Source of the DNA: Akkermansia sp.
Lineage (GTDB): Bacteria; Verrucomicrobiota; Verrucomicrobiia; Verrucomicrobiales; Akkermansiaceae
NCBI GenBank assembly: GCA_020047775.1
Contig: JAIFNK010000268.1
Location: forward strand, 1 to 6,000
Reading direction: 5' to 3'
Length of the DNA stretch: 6,000 nucleotides
Shown: positions 1 to 6,000 of the stretch, one piece after another
How the letters are laid out: each line of letters begins with the position of its first letter
How positions within the stretch are numbered: the first letter of the stretch is position 1
Program-made: the position numbers and the translations under genes
The notes under the pieces: model-generated
The model's input: only the letters and a program-made list of their open reading frames with translations
What the model was told of the DNA's origin: nothing
Database searches by the model: none

Positions 1-195
1 TGGGGCTTGATGGGAAGCACGAAAATATATTTCTCCGCCCATGTGAAAACACCCTTCCCACTGTGAGAAATCCCTGTCGGAGACGGACCAAAACCACACG
101 GGGGCGGCTCAAAGCCGGACAGCGCGGACGGAGCAAAACCGGATTTCCCGGGATTCCGCTCGAACCGACTGATGTCGGGCACGGGATCCGCAGGA
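1..195. other. region downstream of ftsW with no supported gene
   Basis: murG often follows ftsW in dcw clusters, but none of the three minus-strand frames here shows the glycine-rich GGTGGH motif expected near the MurG N-terminus. One minus-strand frame stays open from a GTG at 182 to the window edge (60 codons, rich in Pro, Gly and Ser, last residues KYIFVLPIKP). A second frame has an ATG at 42 and runs off the edge (MGGEIYFRASHQAP). Neither has a good ribosome binding site or a recognisable motif. A weak 5-bp hairpin (105-117, CGGCT/AGCCG, loop CAA) has no T-run after it, so I do not call it a terminator. The region may be a spacer, the start of an unrecognised gene, or part of an intergenic repeat. 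Confidence 0.5.
82..140. repeat. imperfect 14-base direct repeat in the spacer after ftsW
   Basis: The bases GACGGACCAAAACC at 82-95 recur as GACGGAGCAAAACC at 127-140, with 13 of 14 identical and a 45-base period. The similarity extends weakly a few bases to the left (CG at 78-79 and 123-124). A short inverted pair, TGGGAAG at 11-17 and CTTCCCA at 54-60, lies further left. Both are seen directly. Whether they belong to a larger dispersed element cannot be judged from one copy, and chance is possible. Confidence 0.35.
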
Positions 196-1341
196 TCACA
201 AGCGCACAGCAAGTCGGGTTTGCCGCGTAAGCGGGAATTCCTGCGCCACCCGGGCATGGGACCGACGGTGAATGCCAACTAAAATGCCGACGGCGGCCAA
301 ACTGAAAACCAAGCTGGTACCACCATAACTCACGAAGGGCAATGGAAGCCCGTCATTCGGCAACAAGGCGGTGGTTACACCTATATTCACCATCGCCGGA
401 ACGACAATCACACAAGTCAGCCCCAGGGCCACACAGCGGTTGAAGACGTTGTTTGCCTGAAGCGCGATCCCACATCCTCCGATGGCGATCAAGACATAGC
501 AGACCACCACCCCGAGTGTAAACGGCAGGCCTAGTTCTTCCCCCACCACCGGAAAGATGAAATCGATGTGGGCGAATGTCAGCGTGCCGAATTTTTCAAC
601 GCCATTACCCAGACCGACTCCCCACGGGCCACCGTTTCCAAGCGCCAGGAGCGCCCGCCACTGCTGCATCCCGCGATCCAGCTGATGAATTGGATTCTCA
701 AGATCCAGCCACGCCTCGATCCGGCCCCGCCGGTTCGCATCATGATAGATAAAATACGCCGCAAAGGACATCACCGACAGCGCGGTCGGCACGGCATAAA
801 TCATCCGGGTTCCCACGCAAAAAAGGATCGCCCCCACAGCGACTGAGAGCGATAGCGCGGTGCCCACGTCAGTCTCCGCGGCAATCAGGACAATGGGAAC
901 CCCGGCGATGATTCCCGGAATGACAAACCCCCTCCAGAACGTATGCACTTCCGTCTGCCAGCGGGCAAACCAGGCGGAGAGAGACAATACAATGACAATC
1001 TTGGCGGCTTCTGATGGCTGGAATTGGCTGATCATGGGAACCTTGATCCATCGGTTCGATCCATATTGAGGTTCCGCGATGCCGGGCACGAAGCACAGCA
1101 CGAGCAAGACAAAGGCCACGACGAACATCCACGGGGAAAATCTGCGGAAAAATTCAAGTGGGATCCTTCCCGCTGCGAACGCACCGACCAGCCCCACCAC
1201 GACAAAGGCCGCCTGGCGGGCAAGGAAATGATAGGGTCCAAATCCTTTGACCCACGCCCCGGTACTGGTCAACATGATCAGCCCGAGCGCGACAAGAGCC
1301 GCGACGGCCGCACAAAGGATAATCGAGCAGTGGCGCGTCAC
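196..1341 (-). CDS. ftsW: FtsW, septal peptidoglycan glycosyltransferase (SEDS family)
   Basis: SEDS-family membrane enzymes polymerise lipid II into glycan strands. FtsW does this at the division septum together with a class B penicillin-binding protein. The 381-residue product has about ten hydrophobic segments and the family motifs: GSNRWI (94-99), FQPSEAAKI (107-115), AETDVGTALS (155-164), QWRALLALGNGGPWGVGLG (227-245), HIDFIFPVVGEELG (258-271) with Asp260 at the expected catalytic position, and GLPLPFVSYGGTSL (331-344). RodA shares these motifs; the position in a murF-mraY-murD cluster favours FtsW. The start is GTG at 1341, because the in-frame stop of the preceding LysM gene lies only three codons upstream and the next Met (23) is inside the first membrane segment. 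No Shine-Dalgarno is visible. The segment before Asp260 reads LTFAHID instead of the usual LPEAHTD-like form, a mild divergence. The C-terminal tail is short and basic. Confidence 0.95.
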   Translation of the reverse strand: MTRHCSIILCAAVAALVALGLIMLTSTGAWVKGFGPYHFLARQAAFVVVGLVGAFAAGRIPLEFFRRFSPWMFVVAFVLLVLCFVPGIAEPQYGSNRWIKVPMISQFQPSEAAKIVIVLSLSAWFARWQTEVHTFWRGFVIPGIIAGVPIVLIAAETDVGTALSLSVAVGAILFCVGTRMIYAVPTALSVMSFAAYFIYHDANRRGRIEAWLDLENPIHQLDRGMQQWRALLALGNGGPWGVGLGNGVEKFGTLTFAHIDFIFPVVGEELGLPFTLGVVVCYVLIAIGGCGIALQANNVFNRCVALGLTCVIVVPAMVNIGVTTALLPNDGLPLPFVSYGGTSLVFSLAAVGILVGIHRRSHARVAQEFPLTRQTRLAVRL

Positions 1342-1350
1342 CGGATAATT

Positions 1351-2133
1351 TTAGTTAGGAATCATCAAGCTCATCCCCACCTTCATCTTTCTTGCATCAC
1401 TGATGCCGTTGGCTTTCATAAGGGTGTCCTGGCTGACCTTGAAGCGATTCGCAATCCGCCAGATACTGTCGCCACTCTGGACCACATAGGATTTGCCGGT
1501 AGCAGCGGCCGGAGCGCTTCGGTTGACGTTCGGCTTTACCAACAGGGCGCGCGGAGCATTGCTTGCATCCACAGGCAGGGCTTCGACCAATCCACGATCA
1601 TTGTCCAAAGGGGTCTGGCTCCGGATGGCGTCCACTTCCGGAGGCTCGGCGGCAACGATGCGCTTCGATGGGATTTTGAGCAAAAGGCCCGGCACGATTT
1701 CGACATGCTGATTGACCAGACGGAGATCGCCCTCATCCACTTCCGCCTGAGCCGCGATGCGGGCGTAGTTGTCCCCCTGCATGACCACGTAGGGTTTCTC
1801 CCCGCTGGCCAGGCGCGGGAGGTCCGTCCGGCGGGGAGGGCTCTTCACCGGCGGCACGGCATCCTGTTTCGCGGCCTTGCTCGATTTCGCGGTATCAGAT
1901 ATCCGTCCGTCCAGGAAGGTCTGGTGCACAAAGATCAACCCGATCGCCACGATGTGGATCAGGAAGATAATCGTTAGGGCGCGGGAAACCTTCGAGCCGC
2001 TGTCATCCCCTTCCAACTCGGCGGCGGCGGTCGCGGCCACCCGTTGTTTGCGGCTTCCGGTGACCGCCCTCAGATGCTTCAAAAATCCTTTGGGCACGGG
2101 GCGGCGTTTGACAGGCAGGGTATGGAGCTTCAT
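1351..2133 (-). CDS. membrane-anchored protein with two LysM domains, in the dcw cluster
   Basis: I do not recognise a named family beyond LysM. The 260-residue protein starts with about 50 mostly basic, hydrophilic residues. A single hydrophobic segment follows at about 52-69, then a Lys/Pro/Ala-rich linker. LysM-like domain 1 is at about 113-157 (starts KPYVVMQGDNYARIA, ends LLLKIP). A second linker rich in Pro and Ala leads to LysM domain 2 at about 214-259 (starts KSYVVQSGDSIWRIA, ends at the C-terminus with SLMIPN). Domain 2 is textbook; domain 1 is divergent, with GDNY where GDTL or GDSI is usual. The layout predicts a type II membrane protein with a cytoplasmic basic tail and peptidoglycan-binding domains in the periplasm. 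No catalytic domain is visible, so binding or scaffolding is more likely than hydrolysis. It lies five bases after murD and nine before ftsW in the same operon, which suggests a role in septal wall synthesis. Gene and domains are secure; the role is inference. Confidence 0.9.
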   Translation of the reverse strand: MKLHTLPVKRRPVPKGFLKHLRAVTGSRKQRVAATAAAELEGDDSGSKVSRALTIIFLIHIVAIGLIFVHQTFLDGRISDTAKSSKAAKQDAVPPVKSPPRRTDLPRLASGEKPYVVMQGDNYARIAAQAEVDEGDLRLVNQHVEIVPGLLLKIPSKRIVAAEPPEVDAIRSQTPLDNDRGLVEALPVDASNAPRALLVKPNVNRSAPAAATGKSYVVQSGDSIWRIANRFKVSQDTLMKANGISDARKMKVGMSLMIPN

Positions 2134-2138
2134 GGAGT

Positions 2139-3449
2139 TTATCGAAGTTGATGGACGAGATCCCGGAAGGCGTTTCCGCGTTGTTCATATCCGGTGAATT
2201 GATCGAAGGATGAGGTTCCGGGAGAGAGGAGGATTGTCGATCCGCGTGGGGCGAGACTGCGGGCTGTCGCCACTGCGGCTGCCAGCGTGGAAACGGACTC
2301 GCAAGGGACCGCCTTGGAGAACAAATCTGCCAGGTTTCGTGCGATTTGGCCGAAGGTGACGACCGCCAGCGCCTTTTCGACCAGCAGTGAAACGACGGGT
2401 GTGTAATCCAACCCCTTGTCCTTTCCTCCGGCGATTAGCACCACGGGGCGCGTCTGGGAACGCAGCGCACTCTCGAGCGCATGGAGGTTGGTCGCCTTTG
2501 AATCGTTCAGATACTCCACACCATCGAGTGTCCGGATCAGTTCGCAGCGGTGCGGTGGCGGCGCGTATCCATGAAGGGCTTCCCGCATCATCAGGGAAGA
2601 TACACCAAGAGCGTGGCAACTTGCCAGCGCGGCCATCAGATTTTCCGCATTATGGAGACCCCGCAAGCTGGTATCGCGATCCATGTCAATCCAGGTTTCG
2701 CCGGCGTGTCCAACAGTGTGGCCCGCTGAATACCAGTCCGCCGATTCATCGGTCGTGGAAAATGTCACCACCTTCGCGGCCAAAGCAGGCAACTTCTCCC
2801 CGAGCCTAACCACTGCGGTGTCGCCCGCGGTTTGGTTTTCAAAAATCCGTAACTTGGCCGCGCGATAGGCTTCCACCGTGGGGTAACGATCCATGTGATC
2901 GGGAGCGAAATTCAGCCAGACAGCCACCACCGGGTGCAGCGTGCGGATCGTTTCCAGCTGGAACGAGCTCAGTTCCAGCGAAACCACGGCGGGCGGGTCG
3001 GCCTGATTCACCACTTCCGCGAAGGGCGTGCCATAGTTGCCACAGGCGGTGCCGCCGAGCGACGCATGGGAGAGGATTCGCTCGACCAGCTCGGTGGTCG
3101 TGGTCTTGCCGTTCGTGCCGGTGATTCCGACAATACGACCCTGGTAGTAACGGGCAGCCAGCTCCACCTCGCCGATCACCTCTCCGGAGTTCCCGGAAAA
3201 CGCCGCCACATAGGGTCCGTAGGTATCGATTCCCGGACTAACGATCAGCAGGTCCGAAATCAATCCGCGACCGTCGGCTTCCGTCGCATTCGGATGGAGC
3301 TCCACCCCGGCTGGCATGCCGGCGAATGCCTCCGGTCCCGCACGGTCCCATGCGGAGACCTTCGCGCCAAGACGCAGCGCGAGCGCGGCAGCCGCGCGGC
3401 CACTGCGTCCCACGCCAAGGATGGCGACATGATTTCCGGAAAGGTTCAT
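2139..3449 (-). CDS. murD: MurD, UDP-N-acetylmuramoyl-L-alanine--D-glutamate ligase
   Basis: This is the ATP-dependent cytoplasmic ligase that adds D-glutamate to UDP-MurNAc-L-Ala, the second amino acid of the stem peptide. It has 436 residues, a normal length. The Rossmann-like N-terminus reads HVAILGVGRSG (7-17). Then come SPGID (71-75), the P-loop GTNGKTTT (111-118), LSSFQLE (160-166), NFAPDHMDRYPT (180-191), AAKLRIFE (197-204) whose Lys199 matches the carbamylated Lys198 of E. coli MurD, HNAEN (266-270), LNDSKATN (314-321), GGKDKG (341-346) and LSPGTSSFDQF (408-418). I chose the ATG at 3449 because homologues begin immediately before this HVAILG motif and it lies seven bases after the mraY stop. 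A longer reading from 3539 would add 30 residues lying inside mraY with no family resemblance. No Shine-Dalgarno is visible upstream (TGACTCAACT). Together with MurF it shows that stem-peptide synthesis is encoded in this cluster. Confidence 0.97.
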   Translation of the reverse strand: MNLSGNHVAILGVGRSGRAAAALALRLGAKVSAWDRAGPEAFAGMPAGVELHPNATEADGRGLISDLLIVSPGIDTYGPYVAAFSGNSGEVIGEVELAARYYQGRIVGITGTNGKTTTTELVERILSHASLGGTACGNYGTPFAEVVNQADPPAVVSLELSSFQLETIRTLHPVVAVWLNFAPDHMDRYPTVEAYRAAKLRIFENQTAGDTAVVRLGEKLPALAAKVVTFSTTDESADWYSAGHTVGHAGETWIDMDRDTSLRGLHNAENLMAALASCHALGVSSLMMREALHGYAPPPHRCELIRTLDGVEYLNDSKATNLHALESALRSQTRPVVLIAGGKDKGLDYTPVVSLLVEKALAVVTFGQIARNLADLFSKAVPCESVSTLAAAVATARSLAPRGSTILLSPGTSSFDQFTGYEQRGNAFRDLVHQLR

Positions 3450-3456
3450 AGTTGAG

Positions 3457-4671
3457 TCAGGCAATCTTGAGAAGGGCGAGTCCGAACAGTGCCAGCATGA
3501 TGGAAATGATCCAAAAGCGGATAATGACCTGGTTCTCATGCCAGCCTAGCAGTTCAAAATGATGGTGGATCGGAGACATCCTGAAGATCCGTTTCTTCCG
3601 AAGTTTGAAACTGCCCACCTGGAGAATGACCGACATCGCCTCCATGACGAACACTCCGCCGATGACGACGAGCAGGAGTTCCTGCTTGGCACAAATGGCC
3701 GCCGTGCCAAGCGCCCCGCCGATGGCGAGGGAACCGGTGTCCCCCATGAACACCTTGGCCGGATGGCAGTTGAACCACAGGAAGCCGAAACAAGCGCCGA
3801 CCAATGCCATCAGAAAAATCGCCAGCTCGCCAATATAGCGGTTGTGCGGGATCACCAGATATTCGGTCGCCATGTAAAAATGGCCGGCAAGGTAGGCGAG
3901 GAACGCATACGAAAGCGCCACGCTGATGGTCGTTCCCGTCGCCAGACCATCGAGCCCGTCTGTAAGATTCACCGCGTTCGAGCAGCCGACGATCACCAGC
4001 GCGAAAAAGGGAATGATCATCCAATGGAGGTTGATGATTTCCTCCTTGAAGAGCGGGAAACAGACGGCACCCATATCAATGGGTGTTTTTCCCAGGCGAT
4101 AGCCGGCGAGGCCGTCGGCGATCTGCTGGGGAGAGGCACCGAAGCCCGAGATCTCCTTTTTGAAATAGAGGAAACAAGCCGCCACCAAGGCGATCACCAA
4201 CTGCCAGACGAGCTTCTTGCGGCTGCTGATGCCGTCAGACTTCTTCTCCTTCACTTTTTTGTAGTCGTCGCAGAACCCTAACAATCCGCAGGCGGCCATG
4301 GTGCAGGCGCAGACGGCGATGAACGGATTCAGCGGACGGGCGAACACCAAGGTGGAGACCAACACCGACCCGATGATGAGCACGCCGCCCATCGTCGGAG
4401 TGCCGATTTTCCCGCCGTGGAGCTCGGCGAGTTTGTGAACCTCTTCCGCCGTGCGGATCGGCTGACCCACCTTGAGCGAAATCAACCTCCGGATCACCCG
4501 CGGTCCGAAGATCACCGAGAGGATGAACGACAGCAACCCGGCGCTCGCCGCGCGGAAGGTGATGTATTGAAACAGATTCAAAAACGAAAATGTATAAGCC
4601 CAGCCCTGTTGCCCCGAGGCCTTCTCGGCTTCGAATGCCTGATACCAGAAATCGTAAATCGCAGGGAGCAT
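3457..4671 (-). CDS. mraY: MraY, phospho-N-acetylmuramoyl-pentapeptide transferase
   Basis: This integral membrane enzyme transfers phospho-MurNAc-pentapeptide from the UDP precursor to undecaprenyl phosphate, giving lipid I on the inner face of the membrane. At 404 residues it is longer than the roughly 360 of E. coli MraY. Diagnostic motifs are GTPTMGGVLI at 90-99, CDDYKKV at 134-140 with the catalytic Asp pair at 135-136, NAVNLTDGLDGLA at 232-244, KVFMGDTGSLAIGG at 306-319 with the third catalytic Asp at 311, and SPIHHHFE at 366-373 with the His triad at 369-371. About ten hydrophobic segments can be counted. The extra length is mainly an N-terminal extension of roughly 15 residues and a longer loop around 173-210, between the predicted fourth and fifth membrane segments. 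The start is the ATG that overlaps the murF stop. The murD start follows seven bases after its TGA stop. All catalytic residues are present, so it should be active. Confidence 0.98.
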   Translation of the reverse strand: MLPAIYDFWYQAFEAEKASGQQGWAYTFSFLNLFQYITFRAASAGLLSFILSVIFGPRVIRRLISLKVGQPIRTAEEVHKLAELHGGKIGTPTMGGVLIIGSVLVSTLVFARPLNPFIAVCACTMAACGLLGFCDDYKKVKEKKSDGISSRKKLVWQLVIALVAACFLYFKKEISGFGASPQQIADGLAGYRLGKTPIDMGAVCFPLFKEEIINLHWMIIPFFALVIVGCSNAVNLTDGLDGLATGTTISVALSYAFLAYLAGHFYMATEYLVIPHNRYIGELAIFLMALVGACFGFLWFNCHPAKVFMGDTGSLAIGGALGTAAICAKQELLLVVIGGVFVMEAMSVILQVGSFKLRKKRIFRMSPIHHHFELLGWHENQVIIRFWIISIMLALFGLALLKIA

Positions 4672-4673
4672 TA
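4669..4673 (-). promoter_or_regulatory. TAATG stop-start overlap joining murF and mraY
   Basis: On the minus strand the murF stop TAA (4673-4671) shares its last A with the mraY start ATG (4671-4669). The bases just upstream (CCCTCGAAAC) contain no purine-rich ribosome binding site. Such an overlap usually means that a ribosome ending murF restarts on mraY. The overlap is seen directly; coupled translation is inferred. Confidence 0.7.
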
Positions 4674-6000
4674 GTTTCGAGGGAATGCGGCGTGCATGAC
4701 GCGTTCGACGGAGGCAGTGCGGCTGCCCTTGAAGAGCACCACATCACCGGGTTTCACCTCACGCACCAGCCAGTTGGCCGCTTGGTCGAGGTCTGGAAAA
4801 TGAGTGGCGTTCCCCGCACCCTCGGCGATGCCTTCAGCACCATCACCAACGGCGACGACAGTTAGGTTCCGCGCCGCCGCGAGGGCACCGGTCCGGAGGT
4901 GTGCGGCGGGAGCATGCAGGCCAAGTTCGCCCATCCGTCCGAGGACGATGATGCGGCGGGAACCATCGACAACCGGAGTGTCCGCAAGGGTCTCGATGGC
5001 GGCAGCCATTGACTCCGGGTTTGCATTGTAGGTGTCGTCGATGACCGTGGTGCCGTGACACACGTACCGGCCAAGCCGCCCGCCGGTGAGCACGGCGTTC
5101 GAAAGCCCCTCCGCAATCTCCCGTGGCGGGATTCCCAGCTTCCAGCCCACGCCTGCGGCTAACAGCGCATTCGTGACCATGTGCCGCCCGGGTACGGGCA
5201 GAGCGACGGCCACCGGATCCTCACCTTCGATCACGAGGGTGAAGGATGTGCCATCCGCATCGAACCGGAGACATTCCGCGCGTACCTGGCCGCGACCATT
5301 GCCGACGGCGATGATGTGCGCCTTCGTCCGCTGGCGCAGGTAGTCGCGGAATTCACAGGTTGCCGGAAGAAACAGCATTCCGTCCGCGGGCAGTGCCCGG
5401 GCAAGCATGCCTTTTTCCTCGGCGATGGCTTCGCGGGTTTTAAGAAACTCGATGTGCGCCGTGCCGATGTTAGTGATAATCCCGTATTTCGGCCGGGCGA
5501 TCTCGCAGAGCGGGGCGATCTCCCCGGAGTGGTTCATCCCCATCTCCCAAACCGCCGCGGTATGCTCCACGGTCGTGGCGAGAACCGTTAACGGCACACC
5601 GATGTGGTTGTTCAGATTACCGAGCGTCGCCGAAACCTTGAACTTCCGCGAGAGCACTGCCGCGGTGAAATCCTTGGTGCTGGTTTTACCGTTAGACCCG
5701 GTGATACCAACCACGGCAAGGTCCAACTGCTTGCGCCACCAGCAGGCAAGGCGTTGCAGCGCGAGCAAGCTGTCCGGCACGACGATCACCGCCGCATTCG
5801 CGGGCACCTCGCCTGCCCAATGTTGGACGACCGCGACCGATGCGCCGTCCGCCAGCGCTTTGGCGGCGAAGAGATCCCCGTTGAAGTTTTCCCCGCGCAG
5901 CGCGAAAAACGCTGACCCGCGTGGGAGTTTGCGGGAATCCGTCGAGACACCGCCCGAAACCACGACGTCACCCCGTCCCGCAGCCAGCGGGATCCCAAGG
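4671..6000 (-). CDS. murF: MurF, UDP-N-acetylmuramoyl-tripeptide--D-alanyl-D-alanine ligase (5' end outside window)
   Basis: This is the ATP-dependent cytoplasmic ligase that adds D-Ala-D-Ala to UDP-MurNAc-tripeptide, the last soluble step of pentapeptide synthesis. The frame is open to the window edge. The first GTG in frame is at 5963, but twelve more sense codons lie upstream of it (reading LGIPLAAGRGDV). In E. coli MurF the TDTR motif sits about 30 residues in, so the true start is probably roughly ten codons beyond position 6000. Counting from the GTG, visible motifs are STDSR at 7-11 (uridine-binding N-terminal domain), the Mur ligase P-loop GSNGKTST at 89-96, NLNNHIGVP at 116-124, EMGMNHSGEI at 140-149, TNIGTAHIEF at 164-173, EEKG at 182-185 (its lysine is the expected carbamylated residue), DDTYNANPESM at 309-319, GRMGELG at 342-348 and FKGSR at 411-415. 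The stop TAA overlaps the mraY start by one base. Family assignment is secure. The Arg in GRMGELG replaces the Asp usual in MurF. Confidence 0.97.
   Translation of the reverse strand, partial: LGIPLAAGRGDVVVSGGVSTDSRKLPRGSAFFALRGENFNGDLFAAKALADGASVAVVQHWAGEVPANAAVIVVPDSLLALQRLACWWRKQLDLAVVGITGSNGKTSTKDFTAAVLSRKFKVSATLGNLNNHIGVPLTVLATTVEHTAAVWEMGMNHSGEIAPLCEIARPKYGIITNIGTAHIEFLKTREAIAEEKGMLARALPADGMLFLPATCEFRDYLRQRTKAHIIAVGNGRGQVRAECLRFDADGTSFTLVIEGEDPVAVALPVPGRHMVTNALLAAGVGWKLGIPPREIAEGLSNAVLTGGRLGRYVCHGTTVIDDTYNANPESMAAAIETLADTPVVDGSRRIIVLGRMGELGLHAPAAHLRTGALAAARNLTVVAVGDGAEGIAEGAGNATHFPDLDQAANWLVREVKPGDVVLFKGSRTASVERVMHAAFPRN

Noticed and set aside
105..117. The CGGCT/AGCCG hairpin as an ftsW terminator
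   Set aside because: The stem is only five base pairs, and no T-run follows on the transcribed strand.
1024..1977. A 317-codon open frame on the plus strand, antisense to ftsW and the LysM gene
   Set aside because: It spans two genes with clear family motifs on the other strand. Its product is rich in His, Arg, Asp and Gln with no domain, as expected of an antisense shadow in GC-rich coding DNA.
2185..2619. A 144-codon minus-strand frame inside murD, and a similar 170-codon one at 4235-4747
   Set aside because: Both are alternative-frame shadows of murD and of mraY/murF, with Arg- and Gly-rich products lacking any domain.
2895..3455. A 186-codon plus-strand open frame
   Set aside because: It is antisense to the N-terminal half of murD, has no motif, and its composition mirrors the murD codons.
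3450..3539. A longer murD starting at 3539
   Set aside because: The extra 30 residues overlap the end of mraY out of frame and do not resemble MurD. The ATG at 3449 places the conserved Rossmann motif at the expected distance from the N-terminus.
4252..4260. A homopolymer run (six A on the coding strand) in mraY as a possible frameshift site
   Set aside because: The reading is TAC AAA AAA GTG, which is not in the A_AAA_AAG slippery phase. The MraY frame is intact and conserved on both sides.
3559..4281. A 240-codon plus-strand open frame
   Set aside because: It lies wholly antisense to mraY, and its charged, low-complexity product has no recognisable motif.
5961..5963. The GTG at 5963 as the true murF start
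   Set aside because: The frame stays open upstream with a plausible MurF sequence, and starting here would cut the N-terminal domain short. The real start is most likely outside the window.

Overview
The window is a piece of a division and cell wall (dcw) gene cluster, and every supported gene lies on the minus strand. Read in the direction of transcription (from high to low coordinates) the order is murF (5' end cut by the window edge), mraY, murD, a gene for a membrane-anchored protein with two LysM domains, and ftsW. The first 195 bases lie downstream of ftsW and hold no gene I can support. The base composition is GC-rich. Complete murF/mraY/murD/ftsW genes mean a diderm-type or other peptidoglycan-making bacterium. 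The LysM gene inside the cluster, the long MraY and the general character of the proteins suggest a member of Verrucomicrobiota (Luteolibacter/Haloferula/Verrucomicrobium-like). That placement is inference and was not tested by any search.

Layout: 4671-6000 murF (partial); 3457-4671 mraY; 2139-3449 murD; 1351-2133 LysM protein; 196-1341 ftsW; 1-195 apparently non-coding, with a short imperfect direct repeat. The genes are packed tightly: murF and mraY overlap by one base (TAATG), and the next three gaps are 7, 5 and 9 bases. No promoter or terminator is visible between them, so they are almost certainly one transcript. None of the four start codons visible in the window has a recognisable Shine-Dalgarno sequence at the normal distance, and ftsW begins with GTG. 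Translation of the downstream genes may therefore depend on coupling.

The genes form a pathway. MurD adds D-Glu to UDP-MurNAc-L-Ala, and MurF later adds D-Ala-D-Ala to complete the pentapeptide. MraY transfers phospho-MurNAc-pentapeptide to undecaprenyl phosphate to make lipid I, and FtsW polymerises lipid II at the septum. The LysM protein has the layout of a peptidoglycan-binding envelope protein: a basic cytoplasmic tail, one membrane segment, then two LysM domains outside. Its position between murD and ftsW suggests a division or wall-assembly role. It is the least understood gene here and the best lead. I see no mobile element, CRISPR array, RNA gene or defence system.
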